DNA from: Panax quinquefolius
Lineage: Eukaryota > Streptophyta > Magnoliopsida > Apiales > Araliaceae
Length of the DNA: 64,000 nt
Direction: 5' to 3'
Assembly: GCA_020205615.1 (NCBI GenBank)
Contig: CM035162.1
Location: 39,422,464 to 39,486,463 of the forward strand
Position numbers and translations under genes: made by a program. Of the stretch, positions 34,947-46,780 are shown piece after piece (within the stretch, counting starts at the first letter, position 1; every line of letters starts with the position of its first letter). A model generated the notes under the pieces. That model had not been told where the DNA came from and did not search any database. It worked only from the letters and a program-made list of their open reading frames with translations.

Positions 34947-35144
34947 CTATGTACTTCTATTCCCTACTGGTGAGCTTGGTTGGGAACCTGGTCTACGACA
35001 GTGGAACTCCGAACAAAATGAATTTTCAGTAAGAAGGATGACACAGATGCAATTTTACAGTTATCGTATGTTTCCACGTCCCACCGAGTATTCTACAATT
35101 CTTAGAGGAGGAAAGTTATTTCAAGAGTTTATAGTAGATGCTTG
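34947..35144 (+). pseudogene. H2 RepHel, segment between the two LTR insertions
   Basis: Resumes MYFYSLL (frame change near the solo-LTR junction), then GWEPGLRQWNSEQNEFSVRR, MTQMQFYSYRMFPRP and EYSTILRGGKLFQEFIVDA, matching H1 29120-29330. It is interrupted at the GCTTG target site. Confidence 0.92.
35140..35144. repeat. Target duplication GCTTG (left) of the nested copia element
   Basis: GCTTG, repeated at 44361-44365. Joining the two sides restores the H1-like reading ...FIVDAWAS. Confidence 0.95.
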
Positions 35145-37041
35145 TGAAAGTAATATGCACACAAGCCAATCATGTTTGATGATAAAACATATACTTTGTA
35201 ACAATCTTATTCATTTATTAATAAAAAGTATTCATTTATTAAAGGCTTTTAATTATCTACATGATGCTGTTTTATTATATGTGATAAACCCATAAGTTTA
35301 AGCAATGCTTTTAGAATAATGATGATGATCATTCTAATGAGATCTAAATTCTTAGAAAGCTTAAAACTAAAATAGTTCCCAATCATTGGATTACTAAATT
35401 GGGGATTAGTGAATCCTGGATAGATTGGTACATCATAGTTGCTTGCTTTCATTGGATGAGGATGATTGATCTCACGATCATTTGTGTGGAGACACTAAAG
35501 CAAGTATGTAGGTGCTTATTAGAGAATAAGTTCATTGAACGTGGGCTCGCTAAGGAATACCTAATGGAGTTTTATTTGCTGTCAATAGAAATTCACAGAG
35601 TGATAGTAGTAAGACAAGTGATCCTTGGACTTGAGATCATCATAGTATCTTGTGTATGATGAGTTATACTTTGACTTATTCCTTAAGACCCTTAGGGTAT
35701 ATCAAAGGGTATACTTGGGTATAATAAGTTGTACATGGAGATAATGTATGATCAATAAAAAGAATCTACCACTTCTAATAAAAGAAGAGAAATGTCCTAT
35801 GTGATTCGATAAATGACAACCCAAAAGAGTCCTCGCGGCGTAATGAAATTAGAAAGGAGTTTCTAATTTGTATTATTTGAGTTGTGCATTTAAGGATCGA
35901 AATACATATAATTAAATAAAATAAGACTTGGATGGTAATTTCATGTCTTATATTTAATTGGGACATTGTATGGTGGAAGGATTGAATTATACTTGTAACT
36001 ATTTACTCAAAGGTTCTTTAATGATTAATGTTGAAATCTATATTATCCTGGAAAGTCGTTGATCGCTAGGGGAGGCTTTATCCCTATTGTAGAATAAATA
36101 TTATTTATTTAAATAAATTAATTATTTAATTTATTTATTTAAATAAGATTAAATTGTTCTAATTGATTTATTCACAACCTATTTAATATGGAGAACCTAA
36201 AGGGTTCACACCATAAAAGGAAGAATAATTATTTAAGAAGTTAATGGCATAATCGTAATAATATATGTTAAGTATATTTAATTTAATCTATGGTGATAGA
36301 ATAAATTAAATAGCTTAATATTTATTATTTAATATTTTAGAAATATTAAATATAAATTAATAAGAGGAGTCTTATTAATATTATTACAATTATTATTATT
36401 TTAATTTCTAAAAGAGTTTAGAAATTAATTTAATATAAGTACTCTCATTTATTCCTAATAGGATTAGGAGGGAAAATTAGTTAAAGGAGTTTAATTAATT
36501 ATCCCTAATAAGATTAGGGGAGCTTAATTAATTAAAAGAATTTAATTAATTAAATAAAACCCAATTCCTTAATTGTTAAGATGGGTTGCCTACATCTATA
36601 AATAAGAGGAGTCTTATTATGGGTGGTGGGGGGTTGTTGACTTTTTAACATACAACATAATTCCAATTGTTGGAGAGTACACCTTTTTCTATAGAGATAG
36701 GAAAACTAGGGTTTGAGCTAATACCCTTCTTCTTGAATTTTCTTCTTCCTTGGTGGATCACCTCTGAGGCCAAACATATGGGTGGCTAACGTTGATCAAA
36801 GGAAGGAACAAAACCCCGTGGATTCAAGATTGAACGCGAAAGGATTTGGAGGTGAACTTGTACTGGAGGAAGCTCGATCTTCAAGGGTATGATTTATTCT
36901 TTATCTTTTCGCTTAATTAATAATTAATGCGTAAAGGGTGATCCGGGTATATGGTTTGTAAATTTTTTAAACTCGATTTTTACACGCTTAGCACTTTTTT
37001 GTGCAATTTGATTCTTACATACGAATATTACAAACCTAACA
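35145..37041 (+). repeat. 5' LTR of the nested copia element
   Basis: Starts TGAAAGTAATATGCACACAA and ends AAACCTAACA. Shares essentially its whole length with 42475-44360, with small indels (for example one extra G or T in several runs). It contains promoter-type AT-rich DNA and a 'ttgttgactttttaacatac' stretch near the 3' side. Small open frames inside it are not genes. Confidence 0.94.
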
Positions 37042-37042
37042 A

Positions 37043-37055
37043 AGGGCATCGAGCC
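37043..37055 (+). other. Degenerate primer-binding site of the nested copia element
   Basis: 'gggcatcgagcca' follows the LTR end by one base. It resembles the Met-tRNA site TGGTATCAGAGCC with substitutions and one missing base. Confidence 0.55.
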
Positions 37056-37299
37056 AAAAACTTTATGTAAATTATTAATTGTTTTAATTTAATATCTATA
37101 TTGATATGTGTTTAGAACAATTTAATTGGGCATAATTTTATTATATAAAATTTAAACAAAACAAAAAAAAAAAGCACATACGAAATCCGTGCAATGCATG
37201 ATCAGTAGCAGAGACTTAAAAAAAAATAAAAAATTAACAATTAATATCCTAAATCAAGGTAATGATGGCTAATGATGGCATGATTGGCCTATGATTGCT

Positions 37300-37314
37300 A
37301 ATGATTATCTAATG

Positions 37315-37361
<47 letters not shown>

Positions 37362-37600
37362 CTCACTAATTCATGGCAACAAAAAAAACCGTAGGATTTT
37401 TTTAAAACATGCACGGAATCAAAGCATGGTCTTGTGAAATAATGGAACTCGAAATATTATATATATATATATATGATATATATTTTAGTTGTAATATATA
37501 TATATATATAAACGGTTATTATATATTTATATATATTAACGGTAATTATATATATATATATATTCTTAATTATTTTATAATTAAAATAAAATGTTTATTT
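37300..37600. repeat. (TA)n-rich part of the copia leader
   Basis: A 44-bp TA run at 37317-37360 and several shorter ones to 37562. The open frame across it is a simple Tyr/Ile repeat. Confidence 0.9.
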
Positions 37601-37639
37601 TAATTTTAAAATAAAAACTTTATTTTAATCTTAAAATAA

Positions 37640-38215
37640 AAGAGTTTATTTTAATTTTAAAATTAGATTCCATAATAACTAATTGGAGTTGAAATTGGAT
37701 TTTATTTTTCCTAAAATAAAGGAATTTATTTGTGAATAGGAAAGTAAATCCATCTTTTCTTAAATAAAGGAGTTTGTTTAGATATGAAATAAGATTTCAT
37801 ATTATTCAAAATAAAAGAGTTTATTTGTGAATAGGAAAGAAAATCCGTGTTTTCTTTAAATAAAGGAGTTTATTTAGATATGAAATAAGATTTCATATTA
37901 TTCAAAATAAAGGAGTTTATTTGTGAATAGGAAAGAAAATCCGTGTTTCCTTTAATAATTTTTTTTTTCATGGAATTGGATTCCATAATTAATTAAAATA
38001 AAAAGTTTATTTTAATTAAAGATTTTTATTTTTTATTGCATGGAATTGGATTCCATAATTAATTAAAATAAAGGAGTTTATTTTGATTAAAATTTTAATT
38101 AAAATAAAATAGTTTATTTTATTCAAAATTGGATAAATTAAAATAAAATAGTTTTATTTTGATTTAAATTTGGATTAAAATAAAGGAGTTTATTTTGTTT
38201 CAAAAATAGATTTTA
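37640..38215. repeat. Tandem 'aataaaggagtttattt' repeats in the copia leader
   Basis: The unit 'aaataaaggagtttattt' or 'aaaataaaagagtttattt' recurs at least eight times. Within it, a unit of about 97 bp ('gatatgaaataagatttcat' through 'ggaaagaaaatccgtg') is present twice (about 37760-37950). Confidence 0.88.
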
Positions 38216-38639
38216 TACTAAATAAATTTGCCCATTAAATGATATCAATATATATATTAAATGTTTATTGTTCATAAGATGAATATTATTTATTGATGCG
38301 TATGATGATGTGTATGATAATAAATGGGATTGATTATGGATTATTGACCAATATGATTGGATTTTATTTTAGTTGGATGCATGAATGTATGAGTTTTATT
38401 AAAATGGGTTCACAGATTGCCTTCTCTAATTTTTCTTAATGTAAATTCTATCTCCTCCTATGCATTTCCCTCGATCACGATCAAGGTTTCTATTTATTTT
38501 AAATAGTTTTGTAATAGGAATAGTTAGAATTAATTTTGAAAAATTAGAGATCAAGGAGCAAGGAGCGCTTGAAGACCCGTTTGTAATGGAGCCCCAAGTT
38601 TAAATGTAATAGTTATATTTAAATATTATTTCTTGCACC

Positions 38640-39275
38640 CTAAGGTTTGACCTTTTGGTTCACTTGGTGGCTCTAGTGAACCAAGCTAGAATAAAAGTCC
38701 ATAATCAATTCGGGTAGAATATAGTATTCTATATATGCATGCTTATACTATATATATTATATATTATGCAAACATGCTTCGCATGTTTATTAATATACGC
38801 GTATTTTATATATATATATGCGTAATGCGCTAAAAACAAGATGAGACAAATTAATAACAAACCCCTCAAATTTTATATTAAGTCCTAAGCTAGCGTTCAA
38901 AGATATTTGGAATATCGAACGTCGCCTTTCTAGCATGATAAAATTAATAGAGTATTAAATATTTAATATGAGTTTGTTGTGTCACCACAAGGCAAATATT
39001 AAGTATTTAAGATGTTAATTTATCACATTTGATGCTTATAAAGAAAATTGAACAATATTGTTTTGTTGTGTCACCACAAGGATGATATTTTTCTTTTTTG
39101 AATATATGGAGTGCTAGGTTTGGACTTAACTTGGATAATTTTGATTCGGATGTGCCACCACTGATCAAAATAATCTAAGAGGCAAAATAAAAGGAGTTGC
39201 ATAGTTGATGTAATTGACAAAAGTTGTCTACCTATTTATTTATATATAGTTTGTTGTGTCACCACAAGGCTATAT
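38640..39275 (+). other. Cluster of stem-loops in the copia 5' leader
   Basis: Inverted repeats visible by eye: TTGGTTCACT/AGTGAACCAA (38655-38684); AAACATGC/GCATGTTT with a 3-base loop (38770-38788); TACGC/GCGTA (38796-38824); CGTTC...GATATT/AATATC GAACG (38894-38921); three exact copies of TTTGTTGTGTCACCACAAGG (38973-38992, 39062-39081, 39250-39269), each with TTGTG/CACAA pairing across TCAC and with different outer bases that also pair; and ATTTTGAT/ATCAAAAT (39138-39171). Repeated apices with differing but still paired stems suggest a structured RNA in the genomic transcript. Function is unknown. Packaging or translation control would be guesses. Confidence 0.7.
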
Positions 39276-39472
39276 ACATTTGAAATGGGATCCTTATTCT
39301 CACTAGCAAATCTTTAATTAGATTTTGCCGAACTATATAAGTGAGGGTAATATAGTTTGAAGAAAATAGTGGGAGATACCAATTTAAAACAAGACCTAAA
39401 TTATTTTGGTAATTAATAAAAGAATGTATGTTAAAATGTTGTTAATTACATATTCATTTACAGATTTTTACA

Positions 39473-42460
39473 AATGTCTAAAATTACTATCATCTGCAAG
39501 CATATTAGATGCTAAATTAACTGCACCAAATTAAATGGATTGGTTAAGGAATTTGAGAATAGTTCTCACGGCTAAAAAAGCTATCTTATGTCCTTAATCG
39601 CTTATCCCTACAATGGTTGTAGAGACAATGCCTCGAGGAAGAGATTGCTACTTTTAGAAAGTGGCAAGATGATGCACATTGGCTCGATGCATCATGCTCG
39701 CATCCATGAGTAACGAGCTTCAAATAAGATGAAACTATGGATGCTCTACTATATTCCCCGCACATCAAGTAGTTGATGGTGAGGAAAGTGGGGCCGATAG
39801 ATATCGAGATATCTAAGGAGCTCTTCCGATCTAGAATGGCCAATGGCACTATAAAGTGCAGACAAAAAGTTCTTAACATAATCAATTTGATTGATCAATT
39901 AAAACAACCGGTTTTGTCATGGATGTAGAGTTGAGCCAAGATTTGATCTTGCACTCACTCCCTTGACTCTTTTCACAATTGTTGTGAATTTTTCATATAA
40001 ACAAGCTAGATATCGACTTCACGATTTATTAACATGTTGAAAAATGTTGAGAGTCACTTTCCAACCAAGAAAGATCAAGTCTTCTTGGTAGGGGCAAAAG
40101 GATCTTCCTAAAAAGAAGAACGATTCAAAGAAGGTAAATAGAAAGGCGTAAACAAAGGATAATAAGAACAAAACCGATACGGATAGGAAAGGAGTTTGCT
40201 TCCACTGCAATAAGCTTTGGACATTTGGAAAGAAACTGCAAGAAGCATCTTGCGAGGCTAACCAAAGAAGCTTAGTGAAGTTTCTGCCATAATACGCTTT
40301 TTGTTCATGTTTAAAATAAATTTTCTTTAAGTTAAGATTCTACTTGGGTATTGGATACTGACTTTGGTTATCATAAATATAGATTTATGAAAGGACCAAG
40401 CGAAGTAGAAAGTTAAACAAGATAAGTAATCCTATGTGTAGGAAATGAAGCAAAGGTTCTTTGCATTAGCTATAGAAACTTATAGTTTAACAAAGCCTAC
40501 TACGACAAATCTATTAAGTCGATAAGTTGTTATTGTATTCCGCTTCTTGTTAAAATATTATTTCCATTTTATTGTTGGACAATGAAATCTTTGGTATTAT
40601 AATTAAGAACAATTGTTGTTCTATTTATAATAATAATGTTTTGTATAGAACTGGAATATTACTTAATAAATTTTGTATACTTGACTTACATGAAAATAAT
40701 TTTGCATATTGAACAAATTAGTATAAGAAAAGGAGATGATCATTCAAAGAGTTGAATGTGTGTATTTGCTGAAATACAAGTATGAATTATTTGAAAGGTT
40801 CAAAGAATTCAAAAGTGAAAGTGAAACAAATTGGCAAAGTATTAGGATTCTTTGATAGATCAAGGAATAAATACTTGAGCAATAAGTTTCTAGATCATCT
40901 CAAATGGTTTTCTCATAATGGACACATCCTGATACGCAATAATTGATTGATGTATCTAAAGGAAAAATCGTACCTTGTTGGACATAGTGCGGTCCATAAT
41001 GATTTCACCGACATTCCGGTATCCCTCTCTGGTCATGTCCTAGAAATGGTCAGACATATCTACGAAAAGGTAATCTCTAAATCCGGCCCCAAGACTTCAT
41101 AAAAGTTATGGACAGGGAGGATTCCTAATCTTAAGTTTGTTAAGATAAGGGGTTCCAACTTACGTGAAAAGGTTTTAAAGGATAAGCTTGGGACAAAATT
41201 TGACATGTACAGATTTGTGGGACATCCTAAAGTAAGTTTAGGGCATATGTTCTATAATCCTACATAGCAAAAGGTGTTTATTATGAAACACCACGCCTTC
41301 AAGATAAAGGTGTTTATCATTAAAAGGGGCTAGTGGGAGGATAATAGATCTTGAAGAGTTCAAGAACCACAAAACACTATAAGTCAAATAAGAGGAACTA
41401 TAGATAGACCTATTGTACCACAACCTAATAAATGCGAATAGTCACCCAAGATACACCTGGAGGTATGGATTCATCATATGATGATGATGATGAGGTACGC
41501 ATCATAGAAGATGATGATCCGAGTTACATATGATGAGGTAAAGAGTTCTAAATGTGTACAAAAAATTCGATTGGGAGCGTCGTAAAATTTCTAGTATTAT
41601 ATGTTGATATACTACGGATGAGGAATTACATACCAATGCTACAATCGATAAAGATAAAGTTGTCTAAACATTCCTCCATGAATGGTTTGGGAAGAGTATC
41701 TTAATTGGGGATAAAATCTATATAGATAGATTTAAGAGGATGCTCGACTTAACCCAAGGAACGTATATTCATTTGATGCTAAAGTCGTTTAGCATGGCAA
41801 ACTCAAGAGATGTCTCATGTCGATGAGCTATGGAGTGTATCTCTTTAATAGTCCCCACAGACTCGAAAAGAGAGATCATATGAAATAACTTATCATGTAT
41901 GCAATGAAATATACGAGACCGATGTTGATCGGTCATATTCGGAGAAGTTCAACGTGAGTCGATGAAAAACATCTTAAAGTTCTTAACCTAAGTACTAAGG
42001 ATGTGATTATATTCATGGTGGGTCTAAATTAAAACTAGAGGGCTTAACAGACTCAAGTTTTTCGAGACGGAACACCAAGATGACGAAAAATCCACTTTAA
42101 GGTAAAGCGTTATCTTGAACAAAGTGGTGCAGTTGAATTGGAAAGGTTCCAAACAAAGAAAGAGTTCTTTGGTTTAGTGATAAAGACAAAGTATATAGCT
42201 ATAAATGAAGTCGCAAGTTGATTGTTTGGATAAAAGTTCATTACGAAACTAGGAATAGTTCTAAGTCTCATCTTGGATCTAAACATGTGTTGTGGCACTT
42301 TCATTTGATTATTAGAATCATTGAAAGATGGGAAATCACTATAGAGATAGTGGAATCTCAAGAACAACATTACATATCCATTAACTAAAGCTTATCCAAT
42401 GTTGGGGATAATCGTCACTTAGAGAAGAAGAGTATGAGATACCATGACGATTGGCTTTAG
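39473..42460 (+). pseudogene. Copia gag-pol, degenerate, reverse transcriptase largely deleted
   Basis: Read across frames. Gag starts MSKITII (39473), then NGLVKEFEN, MPREEIATFRKWQDDAHW and NMLKNVESHF...KKDQVFLVGA (about 40030-40090). A CCHC knuckle VCFHCNK...GHLERNCKK (about 40195-40240) has one base lost. Protease text STWVLDTDFG lies near 40330. Integrase C-terminal part: LFERFKEFKSE (40790), LSNKFLDHLK (40880), MSFTDIPVS (41000), FVGHPKV (41215). Only the end of reverse transcriptase remains: DRFKRMLDLTQGTYIHLMLK (41720-41780). RNase H follows with KTKYIAINE (42185). Stops and frameshifts are everywhere and the catalytic core is missing. Confidence 0.88.
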
Positions 42461-42462
42461 TG

Positions 42463-42474
42463 CAAGTGGGAGAT
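42463..42474 (+). other. Polypurine tract of the nested copia element
   Basis: 'aagtgggagat' lies directly before the TG of the 3' LTR, the usual copia plus-strand primer. Confidence 0.85.
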
Positions 42475-44360
42475 TGAAAGTAATATGCACACAAGCCAAT
42501 CATGTTTGATGATAAAGCATATACTTTGTAACAATCTTATTCATTTATTAATAAAAAGTATTAATTTATTAAAGGCTTTTAATTATCTACATGATCTTTG
42601 TTTTATTATATGTGATAAACCCATAAGTTTAAGCAATGCTTTTAGAATAATGATGATGATCATTCTAATGAGATCTAAATTCTTAAAAGCTTAAAACTAA
42701 AATAGTTCCCAATCATTGGATTACTAAATTGGGGATTAGTGAATCCGGATAGATTGGTACATCGTTGCTTGCTCATTGGATGAGGATGATTGATCTCATG
42801 ATCATTTGTGTGGAGACACTAAAGCAAGTATGTAGGTGCTTATTAGAGAATAAGTTCATTTGAGCGTGGCTCGCTAAGGAATACCTAATGGAGTTTTATT
42901 TGCTGTCAATAGGAATTCTGTAGTGATAGTAGTCTGAAGTGATCCTTGGACTTGAGATCATCATAGTATCTTGTGTATGATGAGTTATACTTTGACTTAT
43001 TCCTTAAGACCCTTAGGGTATATCAAAGGGTATGCTTGGGTATAATAAGTTGTACATGGAGATAATGTATGATCAATAAAGAATCTACCACTTCTAATAA
43101 AAGAAGAGAAATGTCCTATATGATTCGATAAATGACAACCCAATAGAGTCCTTGGCAAAGCGTAATGAAATTAGAAAGGAGTTTCTAATTTGTATTATTT
43201 GGAGTTGTGCATTTAAGGATCGAAATACATATAATTAAATAAAATAAGACTTGTGATGAATTTCATGTCTTATATTTAATTGGGACATTGTATGGTGGAA
43301 GGATTGAATTATCACGGTAACTATTTACTCAAAGGTTCTTTAATGATTAATGTTGAAATCTATATTATCCGGAAAGTCGTTGATCATTGGGAGGCTTATC
43401 CTATTGTAGAATAAATATTATTTATTTAAATAAATTAATTATTTAATTTATTTATTTAAATAAGATTAGAATTGTTCTAATTGATTTATTCACAACCTAG
43501 GTTTAATATGGAGAACCTAAAGGGTCACACCATAAAAGGAAGAATAATTATTTAAGAAGTTAATGGCATAATCGTAATAATATATTAAGTATATTTAATT
43601 TAATCTATGGTGATAGAATAAATTAAATAGCTTAATATTATTATTTAATATTTTAGAAATATTAAATATAAATTAATAAGAGAGTCTTATTAATATTATT
43701 ACAATTATTATTATTTTAATTTCTAAAAGAGTTTAGAAATTAATTTAATATAAGTACTCTCATTTATTCCTAATAGGATTAGGAGGGAAAATTAGTTAAA
43801 GGAGTTTAATTAATTATCCCTAATAAGATTAGGGAGCTTAATTAATTAAAAGAATTTAATTAATTAAATAAAACCCAATTCCTTAATTGTTAAGATGGGT
43901 TGCCCACATCTATAAATAAGAGGAGTCTTATTATGGGTGGTGGGGGTTGTTGACTTTTTTAACATACAACATAATTCCAATTGTTGGAGAGTACACCCTT
44001 TTTCTATAGAGATAGGAAAAACTAGGGTTTGAGCCAATACCCCTTCTTCTTGAATTTTCTTCTTCCTTGGTGGATCACCTCTAGAGGCCAAACATATGGG
44101 TGGCTAACGTTGATCAAAGGAAGGAACAAAACCCCGGTGGATTCAAGATTGAACGCGAAAGGATTTGGAGGTGAACTTGTATCTGAGGAAGCTAGATCTT
44201 CAAGGGTATGATTTATTCTTTATCTTTTCGTTTAATTAATAATTGTGCATAAAGGGTGATCCGGGTATATGGTTTGTAAATTTTTTTAAACTTTGATTTT
44301 TACACGCTTCCGCACTTTTTGTGCAATTTGATTGCGCACATGAATATTACAAACCTAACA
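42475..44360 (+). repeat. 3' LTR of the nested copia element
   Basis: Starts TGAAAGTAATATGCACACAA and ends ACCTAACA, followed by the target duplication GCTTG (44361-44365). Aligns with 35145-37041 throughout. Confidence 0.94.
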
Positions 44361-45418
44361 GCTTGGGCATCAACGGAGCAAAAAAGGTTGTCTTACATCA
44401 GACTCAATCAGGTTAAGTTACGTCGTGAGATTTATGCAAATTTGTGTGACGGCAGTGTTGATGAGTTGGGCCCCGATCAGATTGGACAACGCTTTGTTCT
44501 GCCATCGTCCTTTACTGGGAGTGCACGTAACATGAGCCAGATTTTTCATGACTCTATGGCCATTACAAGGTACCACCAACACCCTGACATCTTTCTCACC
44601 ATGACGGCCAACCCAAAATGGCCCGAAATAACAGCTGCCTTACTAGAACACCAAACCTCTTTGGACCGTCCAGACATAGTTGCCCGTGTATTTGAGTTAA
44701 AACGGCGTGCCCTGATGCATGAGGTAAAAAATGAACAAATTTTTGGTCGAAAAGTTGCTCATGTATTCACCATTGAGTTCCAGAAATGAGGGTTACCACA
44801 TATGCATGCTTTATTCTACCTTCATGGCCCTGACAAGATTCAGACAACTTCACAAGTGGATCGGTTAATTAGTGCTAAATTCCCAGATCCATCCACTGAT
44901 CCAACTCTGTACAAAACAATCAAGAGTTGTATGGTTCATGGTCCCTGTGGTTCTCGAAACCCTTATTCAACTTGCATGGTGAACGGTGCATGCCGGTTCC
45001 ATTATCCAAAAGCCTTTGCGATTCGACTACTATGGATGAACATGGGTACCTGTTTGCACACCGTAAATCGCCGTAATGGTCAGTCTTACACCACCAGAGG
45101 GCATACATTTGATAATCGAGACGTCGTACCTTACAATCCACACCTATCAAGAAAGTTCAACTGTCATATAATTGTAGAGGTCTGTGCAAGAATGAGGTGC
45201 GTCAAATATATCCACAAGTACATTTATAAAGGTCATGACCGCACAACTATGGTTTTAGAGGGACCAGATGGAAACAATGAGATAAAGCAATACCTTGATG
45301 CAAGGTATATTGAACCAACAGAGGCTGCATGGCGACTCATCGGTTATCCTCTTCATGAAGAAATTTCTGCGGTTGTACGGCTAGATCTACATTTACCTGG
45401 GATGCATCAAGTTGTTTA
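44361..45418 (+). pseudogene. H2 RepHel, Rep (HUH) region
   Basis: ASTEQKRLSYIRLNQVKLRR (44370), DELGPDQIGQRFVLPSSFTG (44455), SQIFHDSMAITRYHQHPDIF (44535-44595) and VAHVFTIEFQK (44755-44786) belong to the Helitron-like N domain. A TGA (44787-44789) is followed in the same frame by GLPHMHALFYLHG, the HUH metal-binding motif (PHMH). The next frame is open to 45419: VDRLISAKFPDPSTDP, CRFHYPKAF, then KYIHKYIYKGHDR (about 45205-45243), which holds the two Tyr expected at the nicking site. Apart from the TGA and a small frame change near 45025, the Rep part is well preserved. H1 carries the same TGA. Confidence 0.93.
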
Positions 45419-46780
45419 AGATCCTAGTAAAACACTTGAAACAATATGACTTGGGTCTAGGAGTCAAATCACAACTCTGACTGGATTCTTTGATTGTTGT
45501 TCTTCAAATGATGTTGCACGTGCCTACACATACCAAGAATTTCCCCAACATTTCGTTTGGAACAAAGGTCGGAAGATTTGGACTCAAGAGACAGAGGGGT
45601 TTGCAATTGGCGATTTATACTTTGCTACGCCCAATTTACGGGAGCGATTTTACCTTCGATTGCTATTAACGGTTGTCGAGACCGCATTTCTTTTGATGGT
45701 CTCTGAGCGATCGATGGTGTGTTTCATGATAGTTTTAAATCGGCGTGTGTAGCTATGGGGCTCCTGGAAGATGATGCAGAGTGGGTACAATGCCTCCAAG
45801 AGGCTTCAACCATGAATATGGGATATCAGTTACGGGGACTATTCTGCATCATTCTGGTAGAATGCTCCCCAATCTGACCATACACTCTGTGGAATCAATT
45901 CTCCGTCCATATATGTGATGATCTTCGTCCACAAGCTACAAACAACTTTTGGCATATCTGATCCAACACAGCCTCAAATTGAAGATTACGGTTTATATTT
46001 GATTGATCGATTCTACATGAATCGCAAAAAATTGGATGACTTCCCACCTATGCTACACCCCGTTCAAAATTGGAGTTACATTTGGGTAATAGATTGTTGA
46101 TTGATCATATACGACTCTGAAATAAAAGCTAATCAACCGAATGACCTTTTGAATATTGATGTTTTAAATAATGCTCAACGTCATTTACTTTATGATGCTA
46201 TCACTATCTCCGTTCTTTGAAAATCGAGGCAAAATGTTTTTCCTCGGTGGAGGTGCGAGGCTGGGAAAACCTTTTTATACAACACCATCACTACTAAAAT
46301 GCGCAATGAGAGGTCATATCGTCATTCTGATTGCTTCATCGTGAATTGCATCGTTGTTGTTGTTAGGCGGTCGGACAAATTTCATTCTACATTTTGCATT
46401 CCATTCGATATCATAGAAAGCTCGATTACGTGGTTTCAGCAAACACGATCACCGCATGGGGAATTATTTAGGGAGGCTCGCTTGATAATATGGGACGAAG
46501 TTCCCATGCAGCATCGACATGGTGTTGAGGCAGTTGATCGCACACTTCGTGACGTCCGTGATGATAACCGACCATTCGGTGGTATCACGATTGTCTTGAG
46601 GCGGGGATTTTCATTCAAATACTACCGGTGATACCTAAGGGTCGGCGAGAACAAATTGTTGGTGCATCTTTAAGACGTTCTACAATGTGGGCGAGTGTGT
46701 GCGTATTGACTTTGAGCATAAACATGCGTCTGAATAGCAATCATCCTGCAAATTCTTCTCACGCATCCTTCTTGGAAGAG
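45419..46780 (+). pseudogene. H2 RepHel, first half of PIF1-type helicase, degenerate
   Basis: Frames give GFFDCCSSNDVA, RFYLRLLL, LEDDAEWVQCLQEA, QPQIEDYGLYLID (45965), NNAQRH, then the altered Walker A FFLGGGARLGKP (46238-46272), where a PIF1-type helicase should read GGxGTGKT. Walker B region LIIWDEVPMQHRHGVEAVDR (46480-46540) is intact. RREQIVGASLRRSTMW and VLTLSINMRL (46640-46735) lead to an exon end LEE at 46780. There are several frame changes between blocks. Confidence 0.88.

Larger units (their letters stand above)
35145..44360 (+). mobile_element. Complete-length Ty1/copia retrotransposon (9.2 kb) nested in H2
   Basis: Two similar LTRs of 1897 and 1886 bp in direct orientation, a 5-bp target duplication (GCTTG), a degenerate Met-type primer-binding site at 37043, a polypurine tract before the 3' LTR, and gag-pol remnants in copia order on the plus strand define it. 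Coding capacity is lost. The 5' leader between LTR and gag is unusually long, about 2.4 kb. Insertion was after H2 arrived. The LTRs differ by scattered substitutions and small indels, so it is not recent. Confidence 0.94.

Noticed and set aside
38973..39269. Three identical 20-mers considered as a CRISPR-like array
   Set aside because: Spacing is unequal (about 90 and 190 bp), the host is a plant, and the repeats sit in a retrotransposon leader. They were kept as RNA stem-loops instead.
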